A model generated the notes under the pieces. That model did not search any database and had not been told where the DNA came from. It saw only the letters and a program-made list of their open reading frames with translations. Source: Streptomyces pristinaespiralis (lineage in GTDB: Bacteria > Actinomycetota > Actinomycetes > Streptomycetales > Streptomycetaceae). From it: a DNA stretch of 64,000 nt. The stretch spans positions 4,650,001-4,714,000 of the forward strand of contig NZ_CP011340.1 in assembly GCF_001278075.1 (NCBI RefSeq), given 5' to 3'. Made by a program: the position numbers and the translations under genes. Below, piece by piece: positions 18,655 to 28,379 of this stretch (within the stretch, counting starts at the first letter, position 1; each line of letters starts with the position of its first letter).

Positions 18655-19049
18655 GCGCCGTCCCCCTTGTGGTCGTCCTGTGTGCGCTCCTCCAGTACGG
18701 AGGTGAACAGCGCGGTGATGTCGTCCTGCTCCAGGCCGGCGTCGCGCGCCCGGCCGACCCAGTCGGCGAGTTCGGCCCGCAGCGGGGTGTCGGCGGCCTG
18801 GCCGCCGAGGGTGCGGGTGACGAACGTGCCGAGTCCCCGGCGGGCCTCGACCAGCCCTTCGCGTTCCAGCTCGCGGTACGCCTTGAGCACGGTGTTCGGG
18901 TTGATCGCGGTGGCCTCGACGACCTCGCGGGCCGTCGGGAGGCGGTCGCCGGGCTCCAGCAGACCGAGCCGTAGGGCCTGCCGGGTCTGCTGGACGATCT
19001 GGAGGTAGGTGGCGACCCCGCTGCGCCGGTCGATACGGAACTCGACCAT
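18651..19049 (-). CDS. GntR regulator, YtrA subfamily
   Basis: This short 132-aa GntR protein has a winged helix (QTRQALRLGLLEPGDRLPTAREV, TAINPNTVLKAYRELEREGLV) and a small helical C-terminus, typical of YtrA-type regulators (120-130 aa). Such proteins repress their own ABC operon and respond to cell-wall antibiotics or export needs. It starts with ATG right behind a 40-bp inverted repeat that includes its ribosome site, so autoregulation is very likely. Confidence 0.92.
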   Translation of the reverse strand: MVEFRIDRRSGVATYLQIVQQTRQALRLGLLEPGDRLPTAREVVEATAINPNTVLKAYRELEREGLVEARRGLGTFVTRTLGGQAADTPLRAELADWVGRARDAGLEQDDITALFTSVLEERTQDDHKGDGA

Positions 19050-19055
19050 GTCGCC

Positions 19056-19095
19056 GCATCACCCTTTCACTAGTTGAGTAGTGAAAGGGTGATGC
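19056..19095. promoter_or_regulatory. Perfect 17-bp inverted repeat before the GntR gene
   Basis: GCATCACCCTTTCACTA (19056-19072) and its exact reverse complement (19079-19095) flank GTTGAG. It sits 7-46 bases upstream of the GntR start. The start-proximal arm contains the AAGGGTG ribosome-site core. It can act as the operator and, once transcribed, as a hairpin hiding the ribosome site. Confidence 0.8.
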
Positions 19096-19098
19096 AAG

Positions 19099-19130
19099 AA
19101 AGGGGCGGTGTCAACGGACACCGCCCCTTT
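19099..19130 (-). terminator. mshD terminator
   Basis: AAAGGGGCGGTGTC and GACACCGCCCCTTT form a perfect 14-bp stem with a 4-base loop. On the minus strand it is followed by CTTGC, 52 bases after the mshD stop. Confidence 0.75.
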
Positions 19131-19181
19131 GCCTCTCGACCGCCCGCCGGAGACCTGCCCCGGGCCCGGCCCCGAGTGCCG

Positions 19182-20105
19182 TCAGGACTCCGTGCGGTAC
19201 ATCAGGTCGACCTCGTGCGTGGCGAAGCCGAGCTGCTCGTACACGCGCAGCGCCGCGGTGTTGTCGGCGTCGACGTAGAGCATCGCCGTCGGCATGCCCT
19301 GCGAGGCGAGGTGGCGCAGGCCGGTGGCGGTGAGGGCCTTGCCGAGGCCGCCGCCCTGGGCGTCGGGCCGGATGCCGACCACGTACACCTCGCCGAGCTG
19401 CTCCTCCGCGTGGATCTTCGTCCAGTGGAAGCCGATGATGTCGCCGTCCCGCTCGGCCAGGAAGAAGCCCTTCGGGTCGAACCACGGCTCGGCCTTGCGG
19501 TCGTCGAGGTCCCGCTGGGTCAGCGAGCCCTGCTCGGGGTGGTGGGCGAAGGCGGCGGCGTTCACGGCGAGCCAGGCGGCGTCGTCCTCGCCGGGCCGGA
19601 AGGTCCGCACGGTGACGCCGGCCGGGTAGACCGGTTCGGGGATGTCCCGCAGGTCCAAGGGGCGCCGGAGCTGGCGCAGTTCGCGGAAGAGCGCGAGGCC
19701 GAGCACCTGGGCCAGGTGCCGGGCCGCGGACTTCCCGCCGTGCGCCCACATCCGCAGCCGCCTGCCGGAGGCGTCCAGGAGTGTGGTGCCCAGGGCCCGT
19801 CCGTGCCCGCGGCCCCGGTGGCCGGGGTGGACGACGAGTTCGGCCGCCGGGGCCTCGACGGGGTCGGTGTCCTCCAGCTGGGCGTAGCCGATGAGCTGGT
19901 CGCCGACGGTGAGCAGGAAGTGGCGCACGCCTTCCCGCCGCCCGCCGCGCAGCTGCAGCCGGCCCTGCTCGGAGACGGCCTGCATCCCGTCGTTCCGCGC
20001 AGCCTCTGCGAGTACGCCCAGCACGGCCTCCGCCTGCTCGGAGGTGAGCTCGTCGAGGGACTGGATCTGCCGGCCGGGCTCCGGAATCACTGCGTCGATC
20101 GTCAT
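19182..20105 (-). CDS. mshD: Mycothiol synthase
   Basis: This 307-aa protein consists of two GNAT domains. The C-terminal active one has VVGIRPDAQGGGLGKALTATGL (acetyl-CoA loop) and DADNTAALRVYEQLGFATHEVD. The N-terminal degenerate one has VHPGHRGRGHGRALGTTLL. It acetylates Cys-GlcN-Ins to finish mycothiol, the main low-molecular-weight thiol of actinobacteria. It is a single gene, followed by a good terminator and divergent from the 5'-nucleotidase gene. mshA at 61365 serves the same pathway. Confidence 0.95.
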   Translation of the reverse strand: MTIDAVIPEPGRQIQSLDELTSEQAEAVLGVLAEAARNDGMQAVSEQGRLQLRGGRREGVRHFLLTVGDQLIGYAQLEDTDPVEAPAAELVVHPGHRGRGHGRALGTTLLDASGRRLRMWAHGGKSAARHLAQVLGLALFRELRQLRRPLDLRDIPEPVYPAGVTVRTFRPGEDDAAWLAVNAAAFAHHPEQGSLTQRDLDDRKAEPWFDPKGFFLAERDGDIIGFHWTKIHAEEQLGEVYVVGIRPDAQGGGLGKALTATGLRHLASQGMPTAMLYVDADNTAALRVYEQLGFATHEVDLMYRTES

Positions 20106-20336
20106 GCTTCGAGGGTACGGCGGAGGGGGCCCCGATCAGCGGCTCGAGGGGCGAGGGGGCCGAAGTGGCCGCCACTTGTGCGGAGATATGTCCGTCATGC
20201 GGGTGATGGTGCGGTAATCACCCGTTGACGAAAGACGGCAACCAGGTCGTAACCCACATCCCCCTGTCGCGCTACGCGCGTTGACTCTAGGCTGCCGCTC
20301 GCACCCTCACACCACGCTGGACTGACAAGGGGACAG

Positions 20337-22157
20337 ATGTCAGCGACACCTCCCAACCATCGCGCGGCCAAGCGGAACCGCCGCGTGCTCGCGGCCGCCG
20401 CCGGTCTCGCGACCGTCGGCGCGCTCATCGCCGCCATGCCGGCCGGCGCCGCCTCCGGCGAGCGCACGGCTCACCGGCCGCACCACGGCCGCACCGTCGA
20501 TGTGCAGCTGCTCTCCTTCAACGACCTGCACGGCAACCTGGAGCCCCCGGCCGGCTCCGCCGGCAATGTCTCCGAGATCCAGCACGACGGCACGGTCAAG
20601 TCCGTCCCGGCCGGCGGCGTCGAGCACCTGGCGACGTCGCTGCGCACCGCGCGCCAGGGCAACCCGTACTCCGTCACCGCCGCTGCCGGTGACCTGGTGG
20701 GCGCGAGCCCGCTGCTGTCCGGCCTCTTCCACGACGAGCCGACGATCGAGGCGCTGAACAAGCTCGACCTCGACGTGACGGGCGTGGGCAACCACGAGTT
20801 CGACGAGGGCGCGGTCGAGCTGGCCCGCCTCCAGAGCGGCGGCTGCCACCCGACGGACGGCTGCTACGAGGAGGGCAAGGAGTTCGAGGGCGCGGACTTC
20901 CCCTACCTGGCGGCCAACGTCACCAAGGAGTCCACGGGCAGGCCGATCCTCAAGCCGTACACCGTCTGGGAGAAGGACGGCGTCAAGATCGGCTTCATCG
21001 GGGTGACGCTGGAAGGCACGCCGGACATCGTCAGCGCGGGCGGCATCAAGGGCCTGGCGTTCCACGACGAGGTCGAGACGATCGACAAGTACGCCCGTGA
21101 GCTCGACCGCAAGGGCGTGAAGTCGATCGTCGCGCTCATCCACGAGGGCGGCTCGCCGGCGTCGACGTCGTACAACTACGACTGCGACTCGCCCGGTGCG
21201 GGTGACGGCATCTCCGGCCCGATCGCGGACATCGCCAAGAACATCACGCCCCGGGTCGACGCACTGGTCACCGGCCACACGCACCAGGCGTACGTGTGCA
21301 CGATCCCGGACCCGTCCGGCAAGCCGCGCATGGTCACCTCGGCGTCCTCGTACGGCAAGCTCTACACGGACACCACGCTGACCTACGACCGCCGCACCAA
21401 TGACATCGTGCGGACGGCCGTGAAGTCGGCGAACCACGTCGTCAGCCGTGACCAGGCCAAGGCCCAGGACATGACCGACCTGATCACGCGCTGGAACAAG
21501 CTGGCCGCGCCGATCGCGAGCCGTCCGCAGGGATTCATCTCCGCGGACATCAACGGCCGTGGCGCCACCACCCCGGAGAAGCCGCTCGGCGACCTGATCG
21601 CGGACGCGCAGCTCGCGGGTCTCGCCCCGGCCGACAAGGGCGGCGCCCAGCTGGCGCTGATGAACCCGGGCGGTATCCGCGCCGACCTGGTCCACAAGGC
21701 GTCGGGCAGTGAGGGCGACGGTGTGGTGACGTACGGCGAGGCCTTCACGGTCCAGCCGTTCACCAACATGATGAACGTCGTCGACCTGACGGGCGCGCAG
21801 CTGATCACCACGCTCCAGCAGCAGGTCAGCGGCCCGAACGAGGCTTCCCCGAAGATCCTGCAGGTCTCGGAGGGCTTCACGTACACCCTGGACCTGACGA
21901 AGACCGGCGCCGACCGGATCGTCGTGGACTCGGTGAAGCTGAACGGCGAGGCGATCGTTCCCTCGAAGACCTACCGCGTCGCGATGAACGAGTTCCTCGC
22001 GGGCGGCGGTGACGGCTTCTCCGTCCTGAAGGAGCACACCAACAAGCTGGTGGGCGCCTCCGACCTGGACGTCTTCAACGCCTACCTGGCGGCGAACTCC
22101 TCGGCCGACGCGCCGATCGCGCCGCCGAAGGCCGACCGGATCACGGTCGTGCAGTAG
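20337..22157 (+). CDS. Secreted 5'-nucleotidase / 2',3'-cyclic phosphodiesterase family
   Basis: This 606-aa exported protein has a signal (AKRNRRVLAAAAGLATVGALIAAMPAGAAS). The metallophosphoesterase domain shows LLSFNDLHGN, GDLVGASP, GNHEFDEG and VTGHTHQ (metal ligands). The C-terminal 5'-nucleotidase domain starts near residue 400 and holds NPGGIRADL and EAFTVQPFTN. It would dephosphorylate extracellular nucleotides and free phosphate for Pit and Pst uptake. It is divergent from mshD with 231 bases between, and is followed by a strong terminator. I see no clear PHO box. Confidence 0.93.
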   Translation: MSATPPNHRAAKRNRRVLAAAAGLATVGALIAAMPAGAASGERTAHRPHHGRTVDVQLLSFNDLHGNLEPPAGSAGNVSEIQHDGTVKSVPAGGVEHLATSLRTARQGNPYSVTAAAGDLVGASPLLSGLFHDEPTIEALNKLDLDVTGVGNHEFDEGAVELARLQSGGCHPTDGCYEEGKEFEGADFPYLAANVTKESTGRPILKPYTVWEKDGVKIGFIGVTLEGTPDIVSAGGIKGLAFHDEVETIDKYARELDRKGVKSIVALIHEGGSPASTSYNYDCDSPGAGDGISGPIADIAKNITPRVDALVTGHTHQAYVCTIPDPSGKPRMVTSASSYGKLYTDTTLTYDRRTNDIVRTAVKSANHVVSRDQAKAQDMTDLITRWNKLAAPIASRPQGFISADINGRGATTPEKPLGDLIADAQLAGLAPADKGGAQLALMNPGGIRADLVHKASGSEGDGVVTYGEAFTVQPFTNMMNVVDLTGAQLITTLQQQVSGPNEASPKILQVSEGFTYTLDLTKTGADRIVVDSVKLNGEAIVPSKTYRVAMNEFLAGGGDGFSVLKEHTNKLVGASDLDVFNAYLAANSSADAPIAPPKADRITVVQ

Positions 22158-22167
22158 GACTGTCCAC

Positions 22168-22206
22168 CGGTGGGGCGGCAGGCGCGACGCCTGCCGCCCC
22201 ACCGGC
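22168..22206 (+). terminator. Terminator after 5'-nucleotidase
   Basis: CCGGTGGGGCGGCAGGCG and CGCCTGCCGCCCCACCGG form a perfect 18-bp stem with loop CGA, 10 bases after the stop codon. Confidence 0.85.
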
Positions 22207-22265
22207 GTTACCGGGCGGTACAGGAGTCTGGTGCGTCTGACGTGGACGCGTCATACTCCGCTGCC

Positions 22266-23138
22266 ATGGACCGACGGAGATTCCTCACAGGCGCTGCCGC
22301 ACTGTCCGCAGCCGCCCTCATCGGCGCCCCCCACGCCACCGCCGCGCCCCGCCGCACCCTGTCCGCGCAGGACTGGATGGCCGGCCGGGCCGACTCGACA
22401 CCCCTGCAGACCCTCACCATTCCGGGCACCCACGACTCCGGTGCCCGCTTCGGCGGGCTGTGGAGCGAATGCCAGAACACCACCATCGCCCAGCAGCTCG
22501 ACAGCGGTATCCGCTTCCTCGACATACGGTGCCGGGTCACCGGCGGCTCGTTCGCCATCCACCACGGCCCGTCCTACCAGAACATGATGTTCGGCGACGT
22601 CCTCATCGCCTGCCGCGACTTCCTCGCGGCGCACCCTTCCGAGACCGTGCTGATGCGGGTCAAGCAGGAGTATTCCGAGGACAGCGACGCGACCTTCCGC
22701 GCCGTCTTCGACGACTACCTCGACCGCCGCGGCTGGCGCCCGCTCTTCCGGATCGGCGACGGCATCCCGGCGCTGGGCGAGGCACGCGGACGCGTCGTCC
22801 TCCTCGGCGACAACGGCGGTCTGCCCGGGGTGCGTTACGCGGACGGCACCTGGTTCGACATCCAGGACGACTGGAACGCGCTGCCCGACCCCAAGTACAC
22901 GAAGATCGAGGCGCACTTCCGCAAGGCGGTGCAGCAGCCGGGCAAACTGTTCGTCAACTACGTGAGCACGTCCGCGTATCTGCCGCCCCGCTGGAACTCC
23001 GACAACCTCAACCCGCGCGTCCACCGCTTCCTCGACGGCGCGGAGGCGAGCGGCTGGCGCGGCCTGGGCATCGTCCCGCTCGACTTCCCGAACACCCGTG
23101 CAGGGCTGGTCGATTCGCTCATCCGCCACAACGGCTGA
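22266..23138 (+). CDS. Tat-exported phosphatidylinositol-specific phospholipase C
   Basis: This 290-aa protein has a twin-arginine signal MDRRRFLTGAAALSAAAL ending at ATAAP. The PI-PLC X domain follows, with both catalytic His regions: TIPGTHDSG (~residue 60) and FAIHHGPSY (~100), plus DIRCRV for the active-site Asp/Arg. It splits phosphatidylinositol outside the cell by acid-base catalysis via a cyclic phosphate. The ATG at 22266 begins the signal; the upstream in-frame part overlaps the previous terminator. Confidence 0.9.
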   Translation: MDRRRFLTGAAALSAAALIGAPHATAAPRRTLSAQDWMAGRADSTPLQTLTIPGTHDSGARFGGLWSECQNTTIAQQLDSGIRFLDIRCRVTGGSFAIHHGPSYQNMMFGDVLIACRDFLAAHPSETVLMRVKQEYSEDSDATFRAVFDDYLDRRGWRPLFRIGDGIPALGEARGRVVLLGDNGGLPGVRYADGTWFDIQDDWNALPDPKYTKIEAHFRKAVQQPGKLFVNYVSTSAYLPPRWNSDNLNPRVHRFLDGAEASGWRGLGIVPLDFPNTRAGLVDSLIRHNG

Positions 23139-23268
23139 GCGTCAGCTGCCCCTGCCGCGGGCGGGCGGGTGTGCGGGGGCGGCGACGGCGAACGGGTGGG
23201 TGCCCGTACGGCCGCCGGGGCGGCGTGTGCGCGACCGGTGCGGCCCGGGAGGACGCCTTGCCGGTGTG

Positions 23269-24888
23269 TCATCGGCAGGGGGCCAGGGCCAGCTCCGGAC
23301 CGTCGAACGCCGCCCGTGCCCGCCGGTCGTGGGTGACGAGCACCAGCGTCCCGGCGTACCGCGCCAGCGCCGCCTCGATCTCCTCCACCAGCACGGGGGA
23401 GAAGTGGTTGGTGGGCTCGTCCAGCAGCAGCAGATCCACGGGCCGGGCGAGCAGCCGGGCCAGTTCGAGCCTGCGCCGCTGGCCCACCGAGAGCGCGCGG
23501 ACCGGTCTGCCCAGGTCCACGGGCCGGAACAGACCCGTCGCGAGCAGGGCTTCTGCCCGCTCCTCGCCGTACGCCTCCAAGGTGGTGCGGCCGTCCGGCA
23601 CGGGACCGGTGGTCTGGCGCAGCAGGCCCACCCGTTCTGGGCGCTCGACCGTGCCCGCCGCGGGGATCAGTTCCCCGGCGAGGACCTGGAGGAGCGTGGA
23701 CTTTCCCGCGCCGTTCGGACCGGTGACCAGCAGCCGTCCGCCCGGTTCGATGTGCAGGGCGTCCAGACGGAGCCTCCCCGGCACCCGCACATCCGCCAGG
23801 TCGACACCGCGTGCCGGGGCGCCCTCGATCCGGGCCGTGAACCGCAGCGGCCGCAAAGACGGCGGCACCGGGTTCTCCGTCAGGCGCTGCAGGCGCTCCC
23901 GGGCGTCCCGGACGCGGCTCGCCGCGCCGTGCGTCCGTGAGCGCGCGCGGAACGCGCCGGCGCCGCTGAAGCCGCGGGGCATCTTGCGCGGGATGGCGGC
24001 CAGGGCCCCGATGCCGGTGTCGGCCAGCTTCGTCCGCCGGGCCACCTCGTCGCGCCACTCCTCGTACTCCCGTGCCCAGCGCGCGCGGGCGGCGGCCTTG
24101 GCGGTGAGGTAGCCCGCGTAACCGTCGCCGTAGCGGTGCACGGTCCTCCGGTCGGCGTCCACCTCGAGCACCGTGGCGGTCACCCGGTCGAGGAACGTGC
24201 GGTCGTGGGTGACGACGACTGCCGTGCCGCGGTGGGCGCGCAGCCGCTCCTCGAGCCAGACGACCGCCGTGTCGTCGAGGTCGTTGGTCGGTTCGTCGAG
24301 CAGCAGTAGTTCGGGCGAGGACGCGAGGGTCGCGGCGAGCGCGAGCCGCGAGAGCTGACCGCCGGAGAGCGTGCCGAGCGGCCGGTCGAGGGCGAGTGGC
24401 GTGCGTTCGCCGAGCCGGTGAAGGGCGATCGCGACCCGGCGGTCGGCGTCGTGCCCGCCCCGTGCCTCGAACTCGGCGACCAGCCGTGCGTACCGCTCGT
24501 GGCCGGCCTCACCGATGGTCGCCAGTGCGCGTTCAGCGGCGCGGATCTGCCGCTGGAGGGACCGCAGGTCGGCGAGGGCCAGGTCGATCGCGTCGGCGAC
24601 GAGGCAGGTGCCCGGCAGGTCGAGCATCTGGGCGAGGTGGCCGGTGCCGCCGGGGGCGGTGACGGTCACCGTGCCGTTGTCGGGCTGCTCCGCTCCGGCG
24701 AGCAGCCGCAGCAGTGTGGACTTCCCGGAGCCGTTCTCGCCCACCACGCCGGCCTTCTCGCCGGGGCGCAGGGTGAAGGAGACGCGGTCGAGGACGACAT
24801 GGTCGTCGTAGCGCTTGGTGACGTCGGTGACGACGAACTGGGAGGCGGTGGTGGTGGCGGTGGCTGGGAACAAGGGCGCTTCCTTCAT
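23269..24888 (-). CDS. ABC-F ATPase (ribosome-protection type)
   Basis: This 539-aa protein contains two ABC ATPase domains and no membrane segment: Walker A GENGSGKST and GPNGAGKST, signatures LSGGQLSRL and LSVGQRRRL, Walker B LLLLDEPTN twice. The linker (~residues 255-340) is rich in Arg and Lys. This is the ABC-F plan of proteins that remove antibiotics from the ribosome, such as the macrolide and lincosamide self-resistance proteins of streptomycetes. No antibiotic biosynthesis genes lie nearby. The promoter is flanked by two operator copies, so it is likely inducible. Confidence 0.9.
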   Translation of the reverse strand: MKEAPLFPATATTTASQFVVTDVTKRYDDHVVLDRVSFTLRPGEKAGVVGENGSGKSTLLRLLAGAEQPDNGTVTVTAPGGTGHLAQMLDLPGTCLVADAIDLALADLRSLQRQIRAAERALATIGEAGHERYARLVAEFEARGGHDADRRVAIALHRLGERTPLALDRPLGTLSGGQLSRLALAATLASSPELLLLDEPTNDLDDTAVVWLEERLRAHRGTAVVVTHDRTFLDRVTATVLEVDADRRTVHRYGDGYAGYLTAKAAARARWAREYEEWRDEVARRTKLADTGIGALAAIPRKMPRGFSGAGAFRARSRTHGAASRVRDARERLQRLTENPVPPSLRPLRFTARIEGAPARGVDLADVRVPGRLRLDALHIEPGGRLLVTGPNGAGKSTLLQVLAGELIPAAGTVERPERVGLLRQTTGPVPDGRTTLEAYGEERAEALLATGLFRPVDLGRPVRALSVGQRRRLELARLLARPVDLLLLDEPTNHFSPVLVEEIEAALARYAGTLVLVTHDRRARAAFDGPELALAPCR

Positions 24889-24910
24889 GGACGGCGAGAG
24901 AGGTGAGACG

Positions 24911-24974
24911 AGACGGCTCGTCTTGTTGTGGAGAGAGTAGTGCGCGCCTCCCTCCCTGGCAAGACGTTCCGTCT
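24911..24974 (-). promoter_or_regulatory. abc-F promoter with two AGACG-N3-CGTCT operators
   Basis: On the minus strand, -35 TTGCCA (24957-24962) and -10 TACTCT (24934-24939) are 17 bases apart. Two copies of the inverted repeat AGACG-N3-CGTCT flank it: 24962-24974, touching the -35, and 24911-24923, just after the start point. Both copies extend to CGAGACGGNNCGTCTTG. This looks like a TetR-type repressor site; no tetR gene is adjacent. Confidence 0.75.
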
Positions 24975-24998
24975 CGCGAGGTGGTTGTCGCGCGATGT

Positions 24999-26399
24999 TC
25001 AGGGGGTCGGCGGAGGCGGACCCGCCGCACCCGGCAGGCGGATCACCGCGCGGGTGCCGCCGCCGGCGGCCGGCTCCAGGGCGATGCCGCCGCCCGCCTG
25101 CCGGACCGTGCGCGCCACGATCGACAGCCCCAGCCCCGAACCGGGCAGCGCCCGCGCCGACGGGGAGCGCCAGAACCGTTCGAAGACGTGCGGCAACTCC
25201 TCCGGCGGGATGCCGGGGCCGTGGTCGCGGACCGTCAGCTCACCGCCGCTGAGGCCCACCTCGACCTCGGCCCCCGGCGGCGAGAACTTCACTGCGTTGT
25301 CCAGGACGTTGACCAGGGCCCGTTCCAGCGCGGCCTGGTCCGCCCGCACGAACCAGGGCTCCAGCCGGGCCGTGAACGTCAGCTCCGGGCCGCGCAGCCG
25401 CGCCCGGTCGAGGGCCGCCTGCGTGATCTCGTGGAGGGCCACCACCTGCACCTTGCCGCTCGCGCCCACGTCCGGACGGGACAGCTCCTGGAGGTCGCCG
25501 ATGAGCGCGGCCAGTTCGGTCATCTGCGCCTTGACCGAGGCGAGCAGCGCCCTGCGGTCGTCGGGCGGGAGGGCGCGGCCGGTCTCCTCGCTCCGGGCGA
25601 GCAGTTCGACGTTGGTGCGCAGCGACGTCAGCGGGGTGCGCAGCTCATGGCCGGCGTCCGCGATCAGCTGCTGCTGGAGGTCGCGCGAGGACGCCAGCGC
25701 AGCGGTCATCGCGTTGAACGACCGGGACAGCCGGGCGATCTCGTCGTCCCCCTCGACGGGGATGCGCACGCTCAGGTCCTCGGTGCGGGCCACGTGCTCG
25801 ACCGCGCCGGTCAGCTCGTCCACCGGCCGCAGGCCCGCTCTGGCGACCCAGGCGCCGGCCGCGCCGGCGCCGAGCACACCGGCGCCGGCGACCAGGGCCA
25901 GCACCAGCGTCAGGTTGCCCAGGGTGTCGTCGACCTCGCTGAGCGGACGGGCGACGATCACCGCGCCCGCGTAGCCCTCGATGGGATAGGTGAAGACGCG
26001 GTACTCGGAGCCGTCGGACGCCGTGGCGTTGTGGAAGGAGGACTCGGAACGGCCGCCGGCCACGTCGATGTCGGCGTCCGTGACCTCGACCGACTCGTCG
26101 CCGAGGACCACGCAGCTGTTCCCCTCGCGGTCCAGCAGCTGGATGGTCGACCTGAAGAGGTCGGTGTCGGGACCGGCGGGGGCCGCTTTGCGGCACTGAC
26201 CGGCGGGGTCGACGAAGGCGAGCACCTGGCGCGGCGCCATCCGGTTCGTGCTGAGCGCGTTGTCGAGCGAGTCGACCAGCGCGCTGCGCACCACCAGCCA
26301 GCACACGCTGGCCGCCGCCGCGACGGCCACCGCCACCGCCGTCGCCACCAGGAGCGCCAGCCGGGAGCGCAGGGGCAGCGCACGGAACCTGTTCGTCAT
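24999..26399 (-). CDS. Sensor histidine kinase (MprB-like)
   Basis: This 466-aa kinase has two transmembrane segments (residues ~13-38 and ~165-190) around a ~125-aa extracytoplasmic sensor with two Cys (GQCRKA, GNSCVV). A HAMP region, an H-box [19 protein letters not shown] (phospho-His) and the ATPase boxes [20 protein letters not shown] and GSGLGLSIV follow. It pairs with the response regulator gene, which it overlaps by 4 bases. The order kinase, regulator and DegP-like protease suggests envelope-stress sensing like mycobacterial MprAB. Confidence 0.93.
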   Translation of the reverse strand: MTNRFRALPLRSRLALLVATAVAVAVAAAASVCWLVVRSALVDSLDNALSTNRMAPRQVLAFVDPAGQCRKAAPAGPDTDLFRSTIQLLDREGNSCVVLGDESVEVTDADIDVAGGRSESSFHNATASDGSEYRVFTYPIEGYAGAVIVARPLSEVDDTLGNLTLVLALVAGAGVLGAGAAGAWVARAGLRPVDELTGAVEHVARTEDLSVRIPVEGDDEIARLSRSFNAMTAALASSRDLQQQLIADAGHELRTPLTSLRTNVELLARSEETGRALPPDDRRALLASVKAQMTELAALIGDLQELSRPDVGASGKVQVVALHEITQAALDRARLRGPELTFTARLEPWFVRADQAALERALVNVLDNAVKFSPPGAEVEVGLSGGELTVRDHGPGIPPEELPHVFERFWRSPSARALPGSGLGLSIVARTVRQAGGGIALEPAAGGGTRAVIRLPGAAGPPPPTP

Positions 26400-27109
26400 T
26401 CGGGGCCGCCGGTGCGCAGCGCGTAGCCCACGCCGCGCACCGTGTGGACCAGGCGTGGCTCGCCGGCCGCCTCCGTCTTGCGCCGCAGGTACATGACGTA
26501 CACGTCCAGGGAGTTGGAGCTTGGCTCGAAGTCGAAGCCCCACACGGCCTTGAGGATCTGCTCACGGGTGAGCACCTGGCGCGGATGGGCCAGGAAGAGC
26601 TCCAGCAGCGTGAACTCGGTACGGGTCAGCTCGACCCGGCGGGTGCCGCGGGTGACCTCCCGGGTCGCGAGGTCCATCCGCAGGTCGGCGAAGGACAGCA
26701 CGTCCTCCTCCGCGCCCCCCGGGCCGGCCGAGGCGTACGAGCTGCGCCGCAGCAGCGCCCGGATACGGGCGAACAGCTCGTCCAGCTCGAACGGCTTGAC
26801 CAGGTAGTCGTCCGCGCCGGCGTCGAGGCCGGTGACCCGGTCGCCGACCGTGTCGCGGGCCGTGAGCATCAGGATGGGCACGGTCGATCCCGCGGCCCGC
26901 AGCCGGCGGGCCGCGGTCAGCCCGTCCATCCGCGGCATCTGGATGTCGAGGACGATCAGATCGGGGGCGTACACCTCGGCGCGGGCGAGGGCGTCGATGC
27001 CGTCGGCGGCGACCTCGGTGCCGTACCCCTCGAACGCGAGCGAACGCTGGAGCGCCTCACGCACGGCGGGCTCGTCGTCGACGATCAGGATGCGCTCACC
27101 TTCAGTCAT
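26396..27109 (-). CDS. OmpR-family response regulator (MprA-like)
   Basis: This 237-aa regulator has a receiver domain with the acidic pair in [10 protein letters not shown], phosphoacceptor Asp in [13 protein letters not shown], Thr in MLTARD and Lys in [13 protein letters not shown] winged-helix DNA-binding domain follows ([32 protein letters not shown]). It is transcribed before the kinase gene and after the protease gene on the same strand. Confidence 0.95.
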   Translation of the reverse strand: MTEGERILIVDDEPAVREALQRSLAFEGYGTEVAADGIDALARAEVYAPDLIVLDIQMPRMDGLTAARRLRAAGSTVPILMLTARDTVGDRVTGLDAGADDYLVKPFELDELFARIRALLRRSSYASAGPGGAEEDVLSFADLRMDLATREVTRGTRRVELTRTEFTLLELFLAHPRQVLTREQILKAVWGFDFEPSSNSLDVYVMYLRRKTEAAGEPRLVHTVRGVGYALRTGGPE

Positions 27110-27129
27110 GGACCAAGCCTCGCACGCGA

Positions 27130-28212
27130 TCAGTTGCCGTCGCCGGAGCGGAGGGCGTCCAGGTCGGCCTTGACGGTGTCGACCGGGATGGCGAAGCCGA
27201 GGCCGACGCTGCCCGCGGTGGAACCGGTGGCGGAACTGGGCGAGTACATGGCCGAGTTGATGCCGATGATCTCCCCGTTCATGTTGATCAGGGCGCCGCC
27301 CGAGTTGCCGGGGTTGAGGGAGGCGTCGGTCTGGATCGCCTTGTAGGTGGTCGTCGAGTCGCCGGTGTCGCCGTTGAACTGCTGCCCGCCGAACTCGAAG
27401 GGCCAGCCCTGCCTCGGGTCCTGCTGCTGAGGCTGCTCCTCGTCCTTGGCCACCGTCACGTCCCTGTCGAGCGCGGAGACGATGCCGCTCGTCACCGTGC
27501 CGGTCAGCCCCTCGGGGGAGCCGATGGCGACGACCTCGTCGCCGACCTTCACCTTGCTCGAGTCGCCGAGCGAGGCGGCCTTCAGACCGGACGCGTCCTG
27601 GAGCTTGATGAGGGCGAGGTCCTTGCCGGGGTCGGTGCCGAGGACTTCGGCCGTGTACGTCTTGCCGTTGCTGAGCTGCACCTTGATCGTGGACGCGCCG
27701 GAGATGACGTGGTTGTTGGTGACGATCTCACCGTCCTCGGTGATGATCACGCCGGAGCCGGTGGACCGACCCGTGTTCGAGTCCGCGCCGATCTCCACGA
27801 TGCTCGGGGAGACCGCCTGCGCGACGCCGGCGACCGTTCCCCTGCTGCTCTGCGAGACGTTGGTGCCGGTCACCGCGCCGGATCCGCCGCTGCCGCCGTC
27901 CCCGGTGAACTGTCCGACGAGCGCGGACGCCCCGCCACCCACACCGGCGGCGACGATGGCGACGGCGGCGAGCAGCGCGACGGGGCGCTTCGCCCGGGCC
28001 CGCGGCGCCGGTGCGGGCGCGGGCACGGACCAGGCCGCCTGCGCGGGAGCGGGAGCCGCTGCGTGGGGTCCGGGCAGGTGCCCGGCCGTGGCGTCGCCGG
28101 GGTGGTAGGGCGGGACCGGCGGGTAGCCGCCGCCCGCCCCCTGCGTGAGGGGAGCACCGTACGGCTGCTGGTGGTGGGCGTCGTCGCCGCTTCGGCGGTA
28201 GTGGTCGCTCAT
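27130..28212 (-). CDS. DegP/HtrA-like membrane-anchored serine protease without PDZ
   Basis: This 360-aa protein begins with a ~70-aa Pro/His/Ala-rich cytoplasmic part, then one transmembrane helix ([22 protein letters not shown]), then a trypsin-like domain. The triad is visible: His in [11 protein letters not shown], Asp in [11 protein letters not shown], Ser in [12 protein letters not shown]. The frame ends right after the protease domain, so the usual PDZ domain is missing. It would degrade misfolded exported proteins. It lies just upstream of the two-component genes, 20 bases away, and is probably their target and cotranscribed. Confidence 0.92.
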   Translation of the reverse strand: MSDHYRRSGDDAHHQQPYGAPLTQGAGGGYPPVPPYHPGDATAGHLPGPHAAAPAPAQAAWSVPAPAPAPRARAKRPVALLAAVAIVAAGVGGGASALVGQFTGDGGSGGSGAVTGTNVSQSSRGTVAGVAQAVSPSIVEIGADSNTGRSTGSGVIITEDGEIVTNNHVISGASTIKVQLSNGKTYTAEVLGTDPGKDLALIKLQDASGLKAASLGDSSKVKVGDEVVAIGSPEGLTGTVTSGIVSALDRDVTVAKDEEQPQQQDPRQGWPFEFGGQQFNGDTGDSTTTYKAIQTDASLNPGNSGGALINMNGEIIGINSAMYSPSSATGSTAGSVGLGFAIPVDTVKADLDALRSGDGN

Positions 28213-28379
28213 GGCATCGACTGTCGTCGGCCCGGATGAGAGCCGTCTGAGACAGCGCTGAGAAGCCCGACAGAACCGTGTATGCCCGATATAAGGCCGT
28301 CGGGCGGGCCGGCGCCGCCAAAGCGTCGCCTAGGGGACGGCGCCGGTGATCCGGCGCCCGGGCCGGGAGAACGCCCTCC

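Noticed and set aside
20200..20336. PHO box before the 5'-nucleotidase
   Set aside because: GTTGACG and GTAATCAC are present, but no 11-base GTTCAC repeat was found. A weak site cannot be excluded.
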